Source: Rugamonas fusca (GTDB taxonomy: Bacteria; Pseudomonadota; Gammaproteobacteria; Burkholderiales; Burkholderiaceae_D). From it: a stretch of 64,000 nucleotides of DNA. Below the pieces are notes generated by a model that worked only from the letters and a program-made list of their open reading frames with translations, made no database searches and was not told where the DNA came from. Positions 17,032 through 25,365 of this stretch are shown here, piece by piece (position 1 is the first letter of the stretch; each line of letters starts with the position of its first letter). The DNA lies in contig NZ_JACEZS010000001.1 of assembly GCF_014042365.1 (NCBI RefSeq), positions 124,001 to 188,000 of the forward strand. Direction: 5' to 3'. Position numbers and translations under genes: made by a program.

Positions 17032-18387
17032 ATGAGTAACTTGCTGTACCAGGTCGAGGATCGGCCGCCCGTATTGACAACATTCCTGCTGGCCGCTCAG
17101 CACATGCTGGCTGCGCTGGGCGGCATCATCGCAGTGCCGCTGGTGGTGGGGGCCGCCCTCAAGCTGCCGGCTGACCAGATCATCACCCTCGTGAATGCCG
17201 CCTTGCTCGGCTCCGGCATCGTCACCCTGATCCAGTGCAAGGGCGTGGGCCCGGTTGGCATTCGCCTGCCCTGCGTGATGGGCACCAGCTTCGCCTTCGT
17301 GGGCGCGGCCATCAGCGTGGGCCTAGAGCACGGCGTGCCTGGCATCCTCGGCTCCTCCCTGGTTGGCTCCGCGGTAATGATCGTGGGGAGCTGCTTCATG
17401 CCCCAGATCCGCAAGCTGTTCCCCCATGCCGTCACGGGTGTGGTGGTGACCATGATCGGGCTGTCGCTGGTGCCGGTGGCGGTGGACTGGGCCGCCGGCG
17501 GCCACGCGCCGGGCGCCGTGTATGGCGCGCCGCGCAACCTGGGCATCGCCGTGTTTGTGCTGGCCACCGTCATCATGCTGGTGCAGTTCGGTAAAGGCAT
17601 CCTCTCGGCCGCCGCCGTGGTGATCGGCATGTTCGTCGGCTACCTGCTGTGCGTTGCGCTGGGCATGATCGACTTTACCCAGGTGAGCAATGCCCAGGTA
17701 TTCGCGCTGCCGCAGCCGCTGCATTACGGGATGACGTTCCCGGTGGCCGGCATCGTGGCCATGGCCGTGGCCTTCCTGGTGACGATGGTGGAAACCACGG
17801 GCACCTTCATGGCCCTGGGCGCGGCCACCAACACCAAAATGCGCGGCAAGACGCTGGCGCGCGGCATCCTGTGCGATGGTGTCGGCTCGGCGTGTGCGGC
17901 GCTGTTGTCCAGCCCTCCCGTCTCCACCTTCGCCCAGAACGTGGGAGTGGTGTCGCTGACGGGCGTGGCCAGCCGCCACGTGGTGGCGCTGACCGGCGTG
18001 ATGCTGCTGCTGGCCGGCCTGTTCCCTGTGCTGGGCGCCCTGGTCGTCACGATTCCCCAGCCGGTGCTGGGCGGCGCCGGCCTGATGATGTTCGCCATGA
18101 TCATTTCGGCCGGCGTGCAGTTGCTGAGCAAGGTGGAAAACACCAAGCGCAACGGCATCATCATGGCGGTGGCCATCGGCTGCGGCCTGGCCGTGACGGT
18201 GCGGCACGAGCTGCTGTCGCAATTGCCGCCTTTCGTCAAGGAGATCTTCGGCCATGGCATCACCGTTGGCGCGCTGGTGGCCGTGACGCTGAACCTGGTG
18301 CTGCCGGAGCGTCCCGTGGAACTGGACGAGGACGAGGAGGAGGAGGTGCCGCAAGCTTTTTTGGCGCAGGAACGCGAAGCAGCGTAA
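17032..18387 (+). CDS. NCS2 family purine/xanthine permease
   Basis: The 451-residue inner-membrane protein shows about 14 hydrophobic segments and the family landmarks QHMLAALGG in the first helix, ETTGTFMALG after the middle (equivalent to the ETxGD region) and SSPPVSTFAQNVGVVSLTGVASRHV (the QNxGxxxLTxVxSR motif). The acidic tail (ELDEDEEEE) is cytoplasmic. The motif favours a xanthine/uric acid/8-oxopurine carrier of the nucleobase-ascorbate family, driven by proton symport. It is followed by 8-oxoguanine deaminase, so uptake of an oxidised purine or guanine is likely. GGAGA precedes ATG 17032. Confidence 0.88.
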   Translation: MSNLLYQVEDRPPVLTTFLLAAQHMLAALGGIIAVPLVVGAALKLPADQIITLVNAALLGSGIVTLIQCKGVGPVGIRLPCVMGTSFAFVGAAISVGLEHGVPGILGSSLVGSAVMIVGSCFMPQIRKLFPHAVTGVVVTMIGLSLVPVAVDWAAGGHAPGAVYGAPRNLGIAVFVLATVIMLVQFGKGILSAAAVVIGMFVGYLLCVALGMIDFTQVSNAQVFALPQPLHYGMTFPVAGIVAMAVAFLVTMVETTGTFMALGAATNTKMRGKTLARGILCDGVGSACAALLSSPPVSTFAQNVGVVSLTGVASRHVVALTGVMLLLAGLFPVLGALVVTIPQPVLGGAGLMMFAMIISAGVQLLSKVENTKRNGIIMAVAIGCGLAVTVRHELLSQLPPFVKEIFGHGITVGALVAVTLNLVLPERPVELDEDEEEEVPQAFLAQEREAA

Positions 18388-18447
18388 ACTAGCGATCCGC
18401 AGTATTTCCAGGACCGGCGCGCGATGGCCGGTTTTGGCCTTTCACAT

Positions 18448-18482
18448 TGTTTCCGCAGTGCGCGTGCGCTGTTTCCGCAGTG
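18448..18482 (+). repeat. 13-bp direct repeat upstream of 8-oxoguanine deaminase
   Basis: TGTTTCCGCAGTG occurs twice (18448-18460 and 18470-18482), 22 bp apart, which is two helical turns. It lies in the 126-bp gap between the permease and the deaminase, 32 bp before ATG 18514. Helical phasing suggests a protein-binding site, but no binder is known. Confidence 0.45.
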
Positions 18483-18513
18483 TTTTTTTCATTCTTCTTA
18501 TTCCGACAATAAA

Positions 18514-19878
18514 ATGACTAAGACTCTCTTGATCAAGAACGCCCGCGTTGTGGTGACCATGGATGACGAACGGCGCGAGATCGCCGGTGGCGCTGTGTTC
18601 ATCCGTGACAATGTGATCGTGCAGGTCGGCCCCACGGCCGATTTGCCGCAGCAGGCGGACGAAGTGATCGACGCCGCCAACCACGTGGTAATGCCTGGCC
18701 TGATCAACACCCACCACCACATGTACCAGAGCCTCACGCGCGTGATCCCGGCCGCGCAAAACGGTGAGTTGTTCAACTGGCTGACCAACCTGTATCCGAT
18801 CTGGGCCAACCTGACGGCCGACATGGTGCATGTGTCCACGTTGACGGCCATGTCGGAACTGATCCTCTCCGGTTGCACCACCAGCAGCGATCACCTGTAC
18901 ATCTACCCCAACGATTGCCGGCTCGATGACAGCATCGCCGCAGCGCGCAAGATCGGCATGCGCTTCCATGCGGCGCGCGGTTCGATGAGCGTGGGCCAGT
19001 CCAAGGGCGGCCTGCCGCCGGACCGCGTGGTGGAGGAGGAGCGCGCCATCCTCAAGGATACCCAGCGCCTGATCGAAACCTACCATGACGCCGGCCGCTA
19101 CGCGATGGAGCGCATCGTGGTGGCGCCATGCTCGCCGTTCTCCGTGTCGCGCGACCTGATGAAGGAAGCGGCGGCCATGGCGCGCAGCTATGGCGTTTCG
19201 CTGCACACCCACCTGGCGGAGAATGCCAACGACATCGCCTACAGCCGCGAGAAGTTCAACATGACGCCGGCCGAATACGCCGAGGATTGCGGCTGGGTGG
19301 GCCACGACGTGTGGCACGCGCACTGCGTGCAGCTCGATGACGACGGCATCTACATGTTCGCCCGTACCGGCACGGGCATCGCGCACTGCCCATGTTCGAA
19401 CATGCGGCTGGCGTCTGGCATCGCGCCGATCCGCAAGATGCTGGACCAGGGCGTGCCCGTGGGCCTGGGCGTGGATGGTTGCGCCTCCAACGATTCCGGC
19501 CACATGCTGGGCGAAGTGCGTCAGGCCATGCTGCTGCAGCGCGTAGGTTACGGGCCGGACGCCATGACGGCGCGCCAGGCGCTGGAAGTGGCCACGCTGG
19601 GCGGCGCCAAGGTGCTCAATCGCGACGACATCGGCGCGCTCAAGCCGGGCATGGCGGCCGACATCGTGCTGTTCAAGCTGGACCAGATCGGCTTTGCCGG
19701 TGCGCTGCACGATCCGGTGGCGGCGCTGGTGTTCTGCACGCCGTCCAACGTCTCCTACAGCATCATCAACGGCAAGGTGGTGGTGCGTGACGGCATACTC
19801 GCTACCATCGACCTGCCGGTGGTGATCGAGCGCCACAACGCGCTGGCGCGCGAGCTGGCGCTGGCCACCGGCGCCTGA
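18514..19878 (+). CDS. 8-oxoguanine deaminase (amidohydrolase superfamily)
   Basis: ATG 18514 gives 454 residues beginning TKTLLIKNARVVVTMDDE, the usual start of the ATZ/TRZ-8-oxoguanine deaminase group; the frame extends 30 codons upstream without similarity. The metal-binding set is complete: INTHHH (HxH), LHTHLAEN, WHAHCVQLD and GVDGCASNDSG (Asp). The enzyme removes the 2-amino group of 8-oxoguanine to give urate-related products. It follows a purine permease and precedes a GntR regulator, which supports a purine-salvage role. Related hydroxyatrazine hydrolases share these motifs, so some substrate doubt remains. Confidence 0.87.
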   Translation: MTKTLLIKNARVVVTMDDERREIAGGAVFIRDNVIVQVGPTADLPQQADEVIDAANHVVMPGLINTHHHMYQSLTRVIPAAQNGELFNWLTNLYPIWANLTADMVHVSTLTAMSELILSGCTTSSDHLYIYPNDCRLDDSIAAARKIGMRFHAARGSMSVGQSKGGLPPDRVVEEERAILKDTQRLIETYHDAGRYAMERIVVAPCSPFSVSRDLMKEAAAMARSYGVSLHTHLAENANDIAYSREKFNMTPAEYAEDCGWVGHDVWHAHCVQLDDDGIYMFARTGTGIAHCPCSNMRLASGIAPIRKMLDQGVPVGLGVDGCASNDSGHMLGEVRQAMLLQRVGYGPDAMTARQALEVATLGGAKVLNRDDIGALKPGMAADIVLFKLDQIGFAGALHDPVAALVFCTPSNVSYSIINGKVVVRDGILATIDLPVVIERHNALARELALATGA

Positions 19879-19880
19879 AC

Positions 19881-19929
19881 AAAATTGGGGGGGGATTGGG
19901 GACGGACCCCATTTTCACCCCCCAATTTT
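19881..19929. repeat. GGGGAC/GTCCCC dispersed inverted repeat, copy 2 (bidirectional terminator)
   Basis: AAAATTGGGGGG (19881-19892) and CCCCCCAATTTT (19918-19929) form a perfect 12-bp stem with A and T runs at the ends, enclosing GGGGACGGACCCC. It lies between the convergent deaminase and GntR genes and can terminate transcription from both sides. Confidence 0.75.
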
Positions 19930-19933
19930 GCGG

Positions 19934-20647
19934 CTACATCAGCAGGGCCGTCACCAGGTCGCGCCGCCCCTCGGCGGCGCTGCCGTCAAAGCGCAGGGCC
20001 GCCTCCACGTGGCTCAGGTGATGCAGCATCAGGCTGGCGGCGCGTTCGGCGTCGCCGGCCTTGGCCGCTTCCAGGAAGGTGGTGTGTTCGTCCGATGAGC
20101 AGACGGCGTCCCGGTCCGACTGGTACAACATGGTGATCAGGGTGCTGCGGGCCACCAGTTCGCGCAGGATTTCTTTCAGCACGTGGTTGCCCACCACGTC
20201 GGCCAGCAGCACGTGGAAGTCGCCCAGCAGCTGCGAGCGCTGCTTGGAATTCTGGTCGCCGGCCAGCGCCTTGCGCTCCGCCTTCAGGTGCTGTTCCAGC
20301 TTGCGGTAGTCGCCCGGCTTGGCCTTGGCGACGAATTCGCGCGCCAGCGCGCCTTCGATGAGGCGGCGCGCGGCGAAGATGTCACGCGACTCCTGTTCGC
20401 TGGGCTGGCTCACGAACGCGCCCTTGTCGGGCACGATCTGGATCAGCTTATCTTTCGACAGGCTCAGTAGCGCGGCGCGGATCTTGGTGCGGCTGACGGA
20501 GTACAGGCGGCACAGCGCTTCCTCGCGCAGCTTGGTCCCCGGCGGCAGCTTGCGCGCCGCGATGGCCTCCGCGATGTGGTTGGCGATGTCGCCGGAACTG
20601 GCGGCGCCGCTCTGGATGTGGTCCGCCGCCGCTGGTGCGTTGCTCAT
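19934..20647 (-). CDS. GntR family transcriptional regulator, FCD type
   Basis: ATG 20647 gives 237 residues. The winged HTH occupies about 18-85 (GTKLREEALCRLYSVSRTKIRAALLSL). The all-helical FCD domain follows, with the metal-binding Asp/His pattern visible as DFHVLLADVVGNHVL and later SSDEHTTFLEA and LMLHHLSHVE. A further 125 codons are open upstream but carry no GntR sequence. It is convergent with the deaminase gene and likely controls the permease-deaminase unit through the TTGTATACAA palindrome at 16832. The effector is probably a purine or its breakdown product, by inference. Confidence 0.88.
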   Translation of the reverse strand: MSNAPAAADHIQSGAASSGDIANHIAEAIAARKLPPGTKLREEALCRLYSVSRTKIRAALLSLSKDKLIQIVPDKGAFVSQPSEQESRDIFAARRLIEGALAREFVAKAKPGDYRKLEQHLKAERKALAGDQNSKQRSQLLGDFHVLLADVVGNHVLKEILRELVARSTLITMLYQSDRDAVCSSDEHTTFLEAAKAGDAERAASLMLHHLSHVEAALRFDGSAAEGRRDLVTALLM

Positions 20648-20658
20648 GGCGAGCACGC

Positions 20659-20988
20659 TCAGTGTATGCGCTGGGCGGTAGGCTTTTCCTGCTGCACGAG
20701 GATGAAGGGGCTGACCACCACGGCCCACAGTTCCGCGTCCGCCTCCAGCCAGCTCTGGGCCTGCTGGTCCGACACCTTGGCCACCAGGCCGGCGTTCATC
20801 CACTGGCTGATGTTGGCCTTGTCGTCGTGCGAGATGCGCACGGCCACGTCCACCAGGTCCAGCGAATTGGCCACCCACACCACGTTGCCGGCGGCGAAAT
20901 GCTTGAGCAGCTCGGTCCACGGCAGGCGGGCGGTTTCGCGGTTCACTTTGAGGCGCAGGTCGGTGTCGTTTTCTGGTTTGGTTTGCAT
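20659..20988 (-). CDS. DUF2288 family protein
   Basis: This 109-residue acidic protein matches the small DUF2288 family (LPWTELLKHFAAGNVVWVANSLDLVDVAV, then WMNAGLVAKVSDQQAQSWL, near full length). It is cytoplasmic, with no signal or membrane segment. It lies 11 nt upstream of the GntR gene in the same direction and may share its transcript. The function is unknown. Confidence 0.82.
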   Translation of the reverse strand: MQTKPENDTDLRLKVNRETARLPWTELLKHFAAGNVVWVANSLDLVDVAVRISHDDKANISQWMNAGLVAKVSDQQAQSWLEADAELWAVVVSPFILVQQEKPTAQRIH

Positions 20989-21100
20989 ACGTTGTTCGGT
21001 AAGGAGTGCGGCCGGTGGCCTTCAATGGCAGCCATGTTAACCGATCGTCCGCTCATTGGCGATCATTGGCGATATCCGGGCGACGAAGATTGTTGATTAC

Positions 21101-21820
21101 TCAATTATCTGTGGCGGGCGCCACGCGTTCGATGCGCGGCTCCGGCGTGCCGTGCCAGCTCAGTCGATACACATCGCCCTTGCGCGCATTGCCCACCAGC
21201 GCCGGGCGGAAGCAGGCCAGGTTGGTGCCTTGCGGGCGCCGCGCGCTGGGATAGATCACACCCATCGAGCCGCCATCGAGCAGGCGGGCCGCCAGTTGCT
21301 GCGAGTCGATGTAGCTGGCCGGGTCCAGGCAGCTTGCGTAGCGCGGTTGCGCGCGCAGGTCGTGGAACGTGGACGTGAAGTCGGCCAGCATGGTCTGGTA
21401 ATTGACGGCGTCGTCGAAGCGGTTGATCTCCATGTACTCCACCGTCTTGTGGAAGGTCACTTCGGCCAGCGCCGTTTCGACGTCAAACGCGCAATACCAC
21501 GCGCCGCGCAGGCCGTCGTTGAAGCGGCTGCCTTCCGGGCGGGCGTAGGTAAAGGCGGCGTTGATGATGCGGAAGTTGGGCACGCCGAACACCAGTTCGT
21601 CCATGCTGATGCCGGGCGCGCCGCCATGCTGCGCCACCAGGCGCGCATTGGTGGCGTTGTCGAGATCGAACAGGTCGTGCAGGTGGTCGTCGCTTTCGGC
21701 CAGCGGCGCCAGCACCGAGTCCTCCACCTCGGCGAAGCGCGAGGGCAGCAGGCGGCAGGTGTCGAACTGGCGCAACGTGGTCAGGGGCGGGGTGAGGCAG
21801 GGGATCAGGCTGACCGGCAC
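21101..21820 (-). CDS. RES domain toxin (NAD+ phosphorylase type)
   Basis: The 239-residue protein has the RES core: GSRFNDGLRGAWYCAFDVETALAEV carries the Arg and Glu, and GGSMGVIYPSARRPQGTNLACFRP carries the conserved Ser. RES toxins such as MbcT deplete cellular NAD+ by phosphorolysis. The start is GTG 21820, directly after the antitoxin TAA, with GGAGGG 6 nt upstream; no ATG fits. Antitoxin-then-toxin order on one transcript is standard for the Xre-RES class. Confidence 0.9.
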   Translation of the reverse strand: MPVSLIPCLTPPLTTLRQFDTCRLLPSRFAEVEDSVLAPLAESDDHLHDLFDLDNATNARLVAQHGGAPGISMDELVFGVPNFRIINAAFTYARPEGSRFNDGLRGAWYCAFDVETALAEVTFHKTVEYMEINRFDDAVNYQTMLADFTSTFHDLRAQPRYASCLDPASYIDSQQLAARLLDGGSMGVIYPSARRPQGTNLACFRPALVGNARKGDVYRLSWHGTPEPRIERVAPATDN

Positions 21821-22258
21821 TTACAGCCCTCCGCGGCGCGCGTCGAGCAACTGGCGCGTGGTCTGCATGGCCAGCAGGCCGCCGCCCAGCATGTGGGCCA
21901 GCGGCGTGCGGCCACCGAAAATCTGGTTGGTGTTGGGCAGGCTGACCCACTCGTCGGCCAGCTTGTCGCCGTACAGGATGTGCAGCGCCTTGTAGATGCC
22001 CAGCAGGTAGGAGATGCGCGTGATGCGGTCCACTTCCAGCACCCGTTCCGGGTTCTTTTTCCATTCGTAGTAGGCGCTGGAGGACAGGCCGCCCAGCAGC
22101 TCGCGGGCGTCGTCGTCGCGCAGGTTCCAGGCGGCCACGAGCCGGAAGAAGCCCTTCAGGGCGGACTTGGAAAGGCGCTCGCGCTCGGCCTTGGCGTTCA
22201 GGTCGACCAGTACCGTGGGTTCGAAGCGGCTCTTGGGGTAGGCGTAGGTGGGATGCAT
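21821..22258 (-). CDS. Xre/MbcA/ParS family antitoxin (DUF2384)
   Basis: ATG 22258 follows GGAGG with good spacing and gives 145 residues; the frame continues 20 codons upstream without support. The helical region SKSALKGFFRLVAAWNLRDDDARELLGGLSSSAYYEWKK is the Xre-like DNA-binding part. The C-terminal segment (LPNTNQIFGGRTPLAHMLGG) is the DUF2384 toxin-binding domain with its FGGRTPL motif. It neutralises the adjacent RES toxin and probably represses the pair's promoter. Confidence 0.9.
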   Translation of the reverse strand: MHPTYAYPKSRFEPTVLVDLNAKAERERLSKSALKGFFRLVAAWNLRDDDARELLGGLSSSAYYEWKKNPERVLEVDRITRISYLLGIYKALHILYGDKLADEWVSLPNTNQIFGGRTPLAHMLGGGLLAMQTTRQLLDARRGGL

Positions 22259-22279
22259 ATATCCTCCGTTTATGGATTC

Positions 22280-22308
22280 TTTATACTCCTTTTTTGGATG
22301 CCTGGCAA
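22280..22308 (-). promoter_or_regulatory. Promoter of the Xre-RES operon
   Basis: On the minus strand TTGCCA (22308-22303) and TATAAA (22285-22280) are 17 bp apart, a strong sigma-70 pair. A direct repeat ATCCAAAAA/ATCCATAAA, 22 bp apart, brackets the -10 element and could be the antitoxin operator. Transcription would start about 15 bp ahead of the antitoxin ATG. Confidence 0.65.
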
Positions 22309-22422
22309 TCGTGCGCATGGTTTCCCCTCCGAGCGCCCATGATGGGGCAACGTTGCAGGGAAGGGTTGACTTGGCGCAACATCTTGCAATGAGGATTTTG
22401 TTGCTTTGGTGGTAAGCCGGCC

Positions 22423-24117
22423 TTATGCCGGCTCCGCGTGCTCCACCAGCAGCTGCACCTTGGTGACGCCGTTGTATTCGTTGGCGTCGAGCCGGAACGC
22501 GACGCGGGCCCGGTCGCCCAGCGCGTCCACGTGGCCGAACCAGATGGCGTCGTAGCGGGCGCCGTTCTTCTCCAGCAGCAGCTTGAGATGGCGCTCCTTG
22601 AGGATGCGCTGGCTCACGACGCGGAATTCATCGCAGAACACGGGGGGCGCGAAGCCCTGGCCCCACACCTGGCCATCCATCAGCGCGATGAAATTGGTGG
22701 TGTAGCAGTCGTCCTCCAGCGGGCCGTCCGTCTCGATCACCCGTTCCAGCTGCTGTTCGGTGAGCCAGGCGCGGCCCACTTCCTCGAACGCGGCCGAGAA
22801 GGCATCGAACGCTTCGGCGCGGATGGTGAGGCCGGCCGCCATGGCGTGGCCGCCAAACTTGTCGATCAGGCTGGGCGCGCGCTTGGACACGAGGTCGAGC
22901 GCGTCGCGCAAGTGGAAGCCGGGGATGGAGCGGCCCGACCCCTTGAGCCAGCCGTCCGCGCCAGGTGCGAAGGTGATGGTGGGGCGGTAGAACTTCTCTT
23001 TCAGGCGCGAGGCCACGATGCCGATCACGCCCTGGTGCCAGCTGTCGTCGAACACGCTGATGGTGCTGCTGTTGGCCGGCTCAAACCGGTCCAGGTGGAG
23101 CAGGGCCGCGTCCTGCATCTCGGCCTCGATCTCGCGTCGCTTGAGGTTGATCTCGTTGAGCTGCTGGGCCAGTTCCCAGGCGCGGCCCTCGTCGTCCGTG
23201 ATCAGGCATTCGATGCCCAGCGACATATCCTCCAGCCGGCCGGCCGCGTTCAGGCGCGGGCCCAGCGCAAAGCCCAGGTCGAATGGGTTGGCGTTGCGCG
23301 GGTCGCGCCCGGCCACGCGGAACAGCGCCGCCACGCCCGCGTGCATGCGGCCCGCGCGCATGCGCTTGAGGCCTTGCGCCACCAGGATGCGGTTGTTCGG
23401 GTCCAGCCGCACCACGTCGGCCACGGTGCCCAGCGCTACCAGGTCCAGCAGGCTGTCCAGCTTGGGCTGGGTCTGGGCGTCGAACACGCCGCGCCGGCGC
23501 AGTTCCGCGCGCAGGGCCAGCAGCACGTAGAACACCACGCCCACGCCGGCCAGGTGCTTGCTGGGGAAACCGCAGGCCGGCTGGTTGGGATTGACGATCA
23601 CGCGCGCGTCCGGCAGCGTGTCGGCCGGCAGGTGGTGGTCGGTCACCACCACTTCGATGCCGCGCCGGTTGGCCTCGGCCACGCCGTCGATGCTGGCGAT
23701 GCCGTTGTCCACCGTGATGATGATGTCGGGCCGCTTCTCGCGTGCCGTCAGGTCGACGATTTCGGGCGTGAGGCCGTAGCCGTACTCGAAGCGGTTGGGC
23801 ACGATGAAGTCCACCTGCGCGCCCATGGCGCGCAGGCCGCGCAGGGCCGTGGCGCAGGCGGTGGCGCCGTCGCAATCGTAGTCGGCCACGATCACCATGC
23901 GCTTGCCGGCGGCGATGGCGTCGGCCAGGAACACGGCCGCGGCATCCACGTGCAGCAGGCCCGATGGCGGGATCATGGCGGCCAGTTCGCTCGACAGTTC
24001 CTTAATGTCGGTCAGCCCGCGCGCCGCGTACAGGCGCGCCAGCACGGGGTGGACGCCGCCCTGGCGCAGCATTTCGGAAGTACGGAACGAGCAGGGACGG
24101 GTGGCGATGCGGGTCAT
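22423..24117 (-). CDS. recJ: Single-stranded-DNA-specific exonuclease RecJ
   Basis: ATG 24117 yields 564 residues, normal for RecJ; the frame runs 149 codons upstream but that part belongs to the preceding gene read in another frame. DHH-family motifs are complete: VIVADYDCDGATA, IIITVDNGIAS, VVVTDHHLP (the DHH), and LGPRLNAAGRLED, with the DHHA1 motif FGGHAMAAGLTI in the C-terminal half. RecJ degrades single-stranded DNA 5' to 3' in RecF-pathway recombination, mismatch repair and base-excision repair. Its start overlaps the upstream gene by 4 nt. Confidence 0.96.
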   Translation of the reverse strand: MTRIATRPCSFRTSEMLRQGGVHPVLARLYAARGLTDIKELSSELAAMIPPSGLLHVDAAAVFLADAIAAGKRMVIVADYDCDGATACATALRGLRAMGAQVDFIVPNRFEYGYGLTPEIVDLTAREKRPDIIITVDNGIASIDGVAEANRRGIEVVVTDHHLPADTLPDARVIVNPNQPACGFPSKHLAGVGVVFYVLLALRAELRRRGVFDAQTQPKLDSLLDLVALGTVADVVRLDPNNRILVAQGLKRMRAGRMHAGVAALFRVAGRDPRNANPFDLGFALGPRLNAAGRLEDMSLGIECLITDDEGRAWELAQQLNEINLKRREIEAEMQDAALLHLDRFEPANSSTISVFDDSWHQGVIGIVASRLKEKFYRPTITFAPGADGWLKGSGRSIPGFHLRDALDLVSKRAPSLIDKFGGHAMAAGLTIRAEAFDAFSAAFEEVGRAWLTEQQLERVIETDGPLEDDCYTTNFIALMDGQVWGQGFAPPVFCDEFRVVSQRILKERHLKLLLEKNGARYDAIWFGHVDALGDRARVAFRLDANEYNGVTKVQLLVEHAEPA

Positions 24118-25175
24118 GTCGATAACTTGGTCAGGGTGGGCTTGCGCCAGAATTTGTGTTGCGCCAGTTTGCTGGTGGTGTAGCTGGCGCTGGTGTGGCG
24201 ATGGCTCAGCACCAGCGTGGCGCGGCTGACGCGGCCATCGCGCAGGGCCGCCAGCAGGGGCGCGAACCATTGCTGTTCCAGCGCGCGCATGTGGTCCAGC
24301 CAGGCCGCCCACTCGCCGGCGATGGCCGGTTCGATCAGCTGGCCCAGCACGGCCATGGGGTGCGTGCCGCCCTTGGCCAGCAGCGTGTCGAAGGTGGCGT
24401 CGCGCAGCGGCGCCGGGCTGATGGCGCGCAGCCAGGGCTGGCCCGCGATGACGGCGGGCGCGGACGAAGGCTGGCCGCCCGAGGCGCCACCCCACAGCCA
24501 GAACGAGTTGACGGGCGGCAGGCCGCGCGCCTGGCGGGCTTCGTTGACGGGGTGCTCGTACCACAGCATCTGGATTTCGTTCTGCAGCTTGCGGGCGGCG
24601 ATGGCGTGCTCGCCTTCGGGCATCCAGTCACTCAGGTTCATGCCGGTCACGCAGTCGGGCGAGGCGGTGCGCAAGCCTTGCCAGGCGTCGGCGCGCATGA
24701 ACCAGGTGGTGGCGTCGCCATAGATCAGCGGCTGGCCCAGTTCCTCGAAGTAGGGACGGGCCGATTCGTACAACGCGCGCGCTTCGGCTTCGTCCAGGCG
24801 CAGTTGGCGCGGATCGGCCAAGGTCAGGTGGGTGCGCGCCATCTGCACGTGCACCGGGTGGACGATGAACCAGTGGCCTTCGGCCGCAGCCGGCACTGCG
24901 CCAAAGCCGGCCAGCACGGCGGCGGCCAGCGGGGCGCTTTGTTCGGCCTCAACCGTGCCCTGGGTGGCTGGCGCCGCTGCCGTCAATCCCAGCGTGTGCG
25001 ACAGCCACGTTTCGTAGGGCAGCGCGCGGGCGCCCGAGTCGATCGTCTCCCTGCGCTCGGTGGCGGTGCGGGAGAGCAGGGCCGCCAGGGCAGGAAGCTC
25101 AAGGGCGCGGTGCAGGTCGGGGGCGAGTTCGGACGGCGGCAGAGCGAACGGCAAGGCAAGGGTAATCTGGGTCAT
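24114..25175 (-). CDS. Conserved recJ-linked protein, RpfE/COG4255-like
   Basis: ATG 25175 gives 353 residues. There is no catalytic signature, but LPPVNSFWLWGGG-like sequence (here NSFWLWGGASGG near 225) and the linkage to recJ are typical of the proteobacterial family annotated as RpfE-like regulatory protein or COG4255. That family is sometimes compared with phosphoglycerate mutase superfamily proteins. The stop overlaps the recJ start as ATGA, so translation is coupled. The role is unproven, and the family name rests on recall rather than alignment. Confidence 0.6.
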   Translation of the reverse strand: MTQITLALPFALPPSELAPDLHRALELPALAALLSRTATERRETIDSGARALPYETWLSHTLGLTAAAPATQGTVEAEQSAPLAAAVLAGFGAVPAAAEGHWFIVHPVHVQMARTHLTLADPRQLRLDEAEARALYESARPYFEELGQPLIYGDATTWFMRADAWQGLRTASPDCVTGMNLSDWMPEGEHAIAARKLQNEIQMLWYEHPVNEARQARGLPPVNSFWLWGGASGGQPSSAPAVIAGQPWLRAISPAPLRDATFDTLLAKGGTHPMAVLGQLIEPAIAGEWAAWLDHMRALEQQWFAPLLAALRDGRVSRATLVLSHRHTSASYTTSKLAQHKFWRKPTLTKLST

Positions 25176-25282
25176 GCAGCATTGTAATTTATCTGCGGGC
25201 AGGGATGTAGGGGCGGACATCCTTGGTTGACTGCAGCATACTTCTTGCAAGTAACTTCAGTTGCATATATTTAATATTTTTC

Positions 25283-25310
25283 TTGCATTGGTTGAAATTC
25301 AAAGTATAAT
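25283..25310 (+). promoter_or_regulatory. Promoter of the PEP-CTERM gene
   Basis: A consensus TATAAT (25305-25310) sits 16 bp after TTGCAT (25283-25288) in a strikingly A+T-rich stretch (25235-25345). It would start transcription about 50 bp before ATG 25366. The -35 element is weak, so an activator may help. Confidence 0.55.
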
Positions 25311-25365
25311 TCGACAACAATGATGCAAATTTGATATTCGCCGACAACAATTCCAGGGAGCCTAC

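Noticed and set aside
22415..22436. AGCCGGC/GCCGGCT hairpin at the recJ stop codon as a terminator.
   Set aside because: It lies over the stop codon and the following bases are not T-rich.
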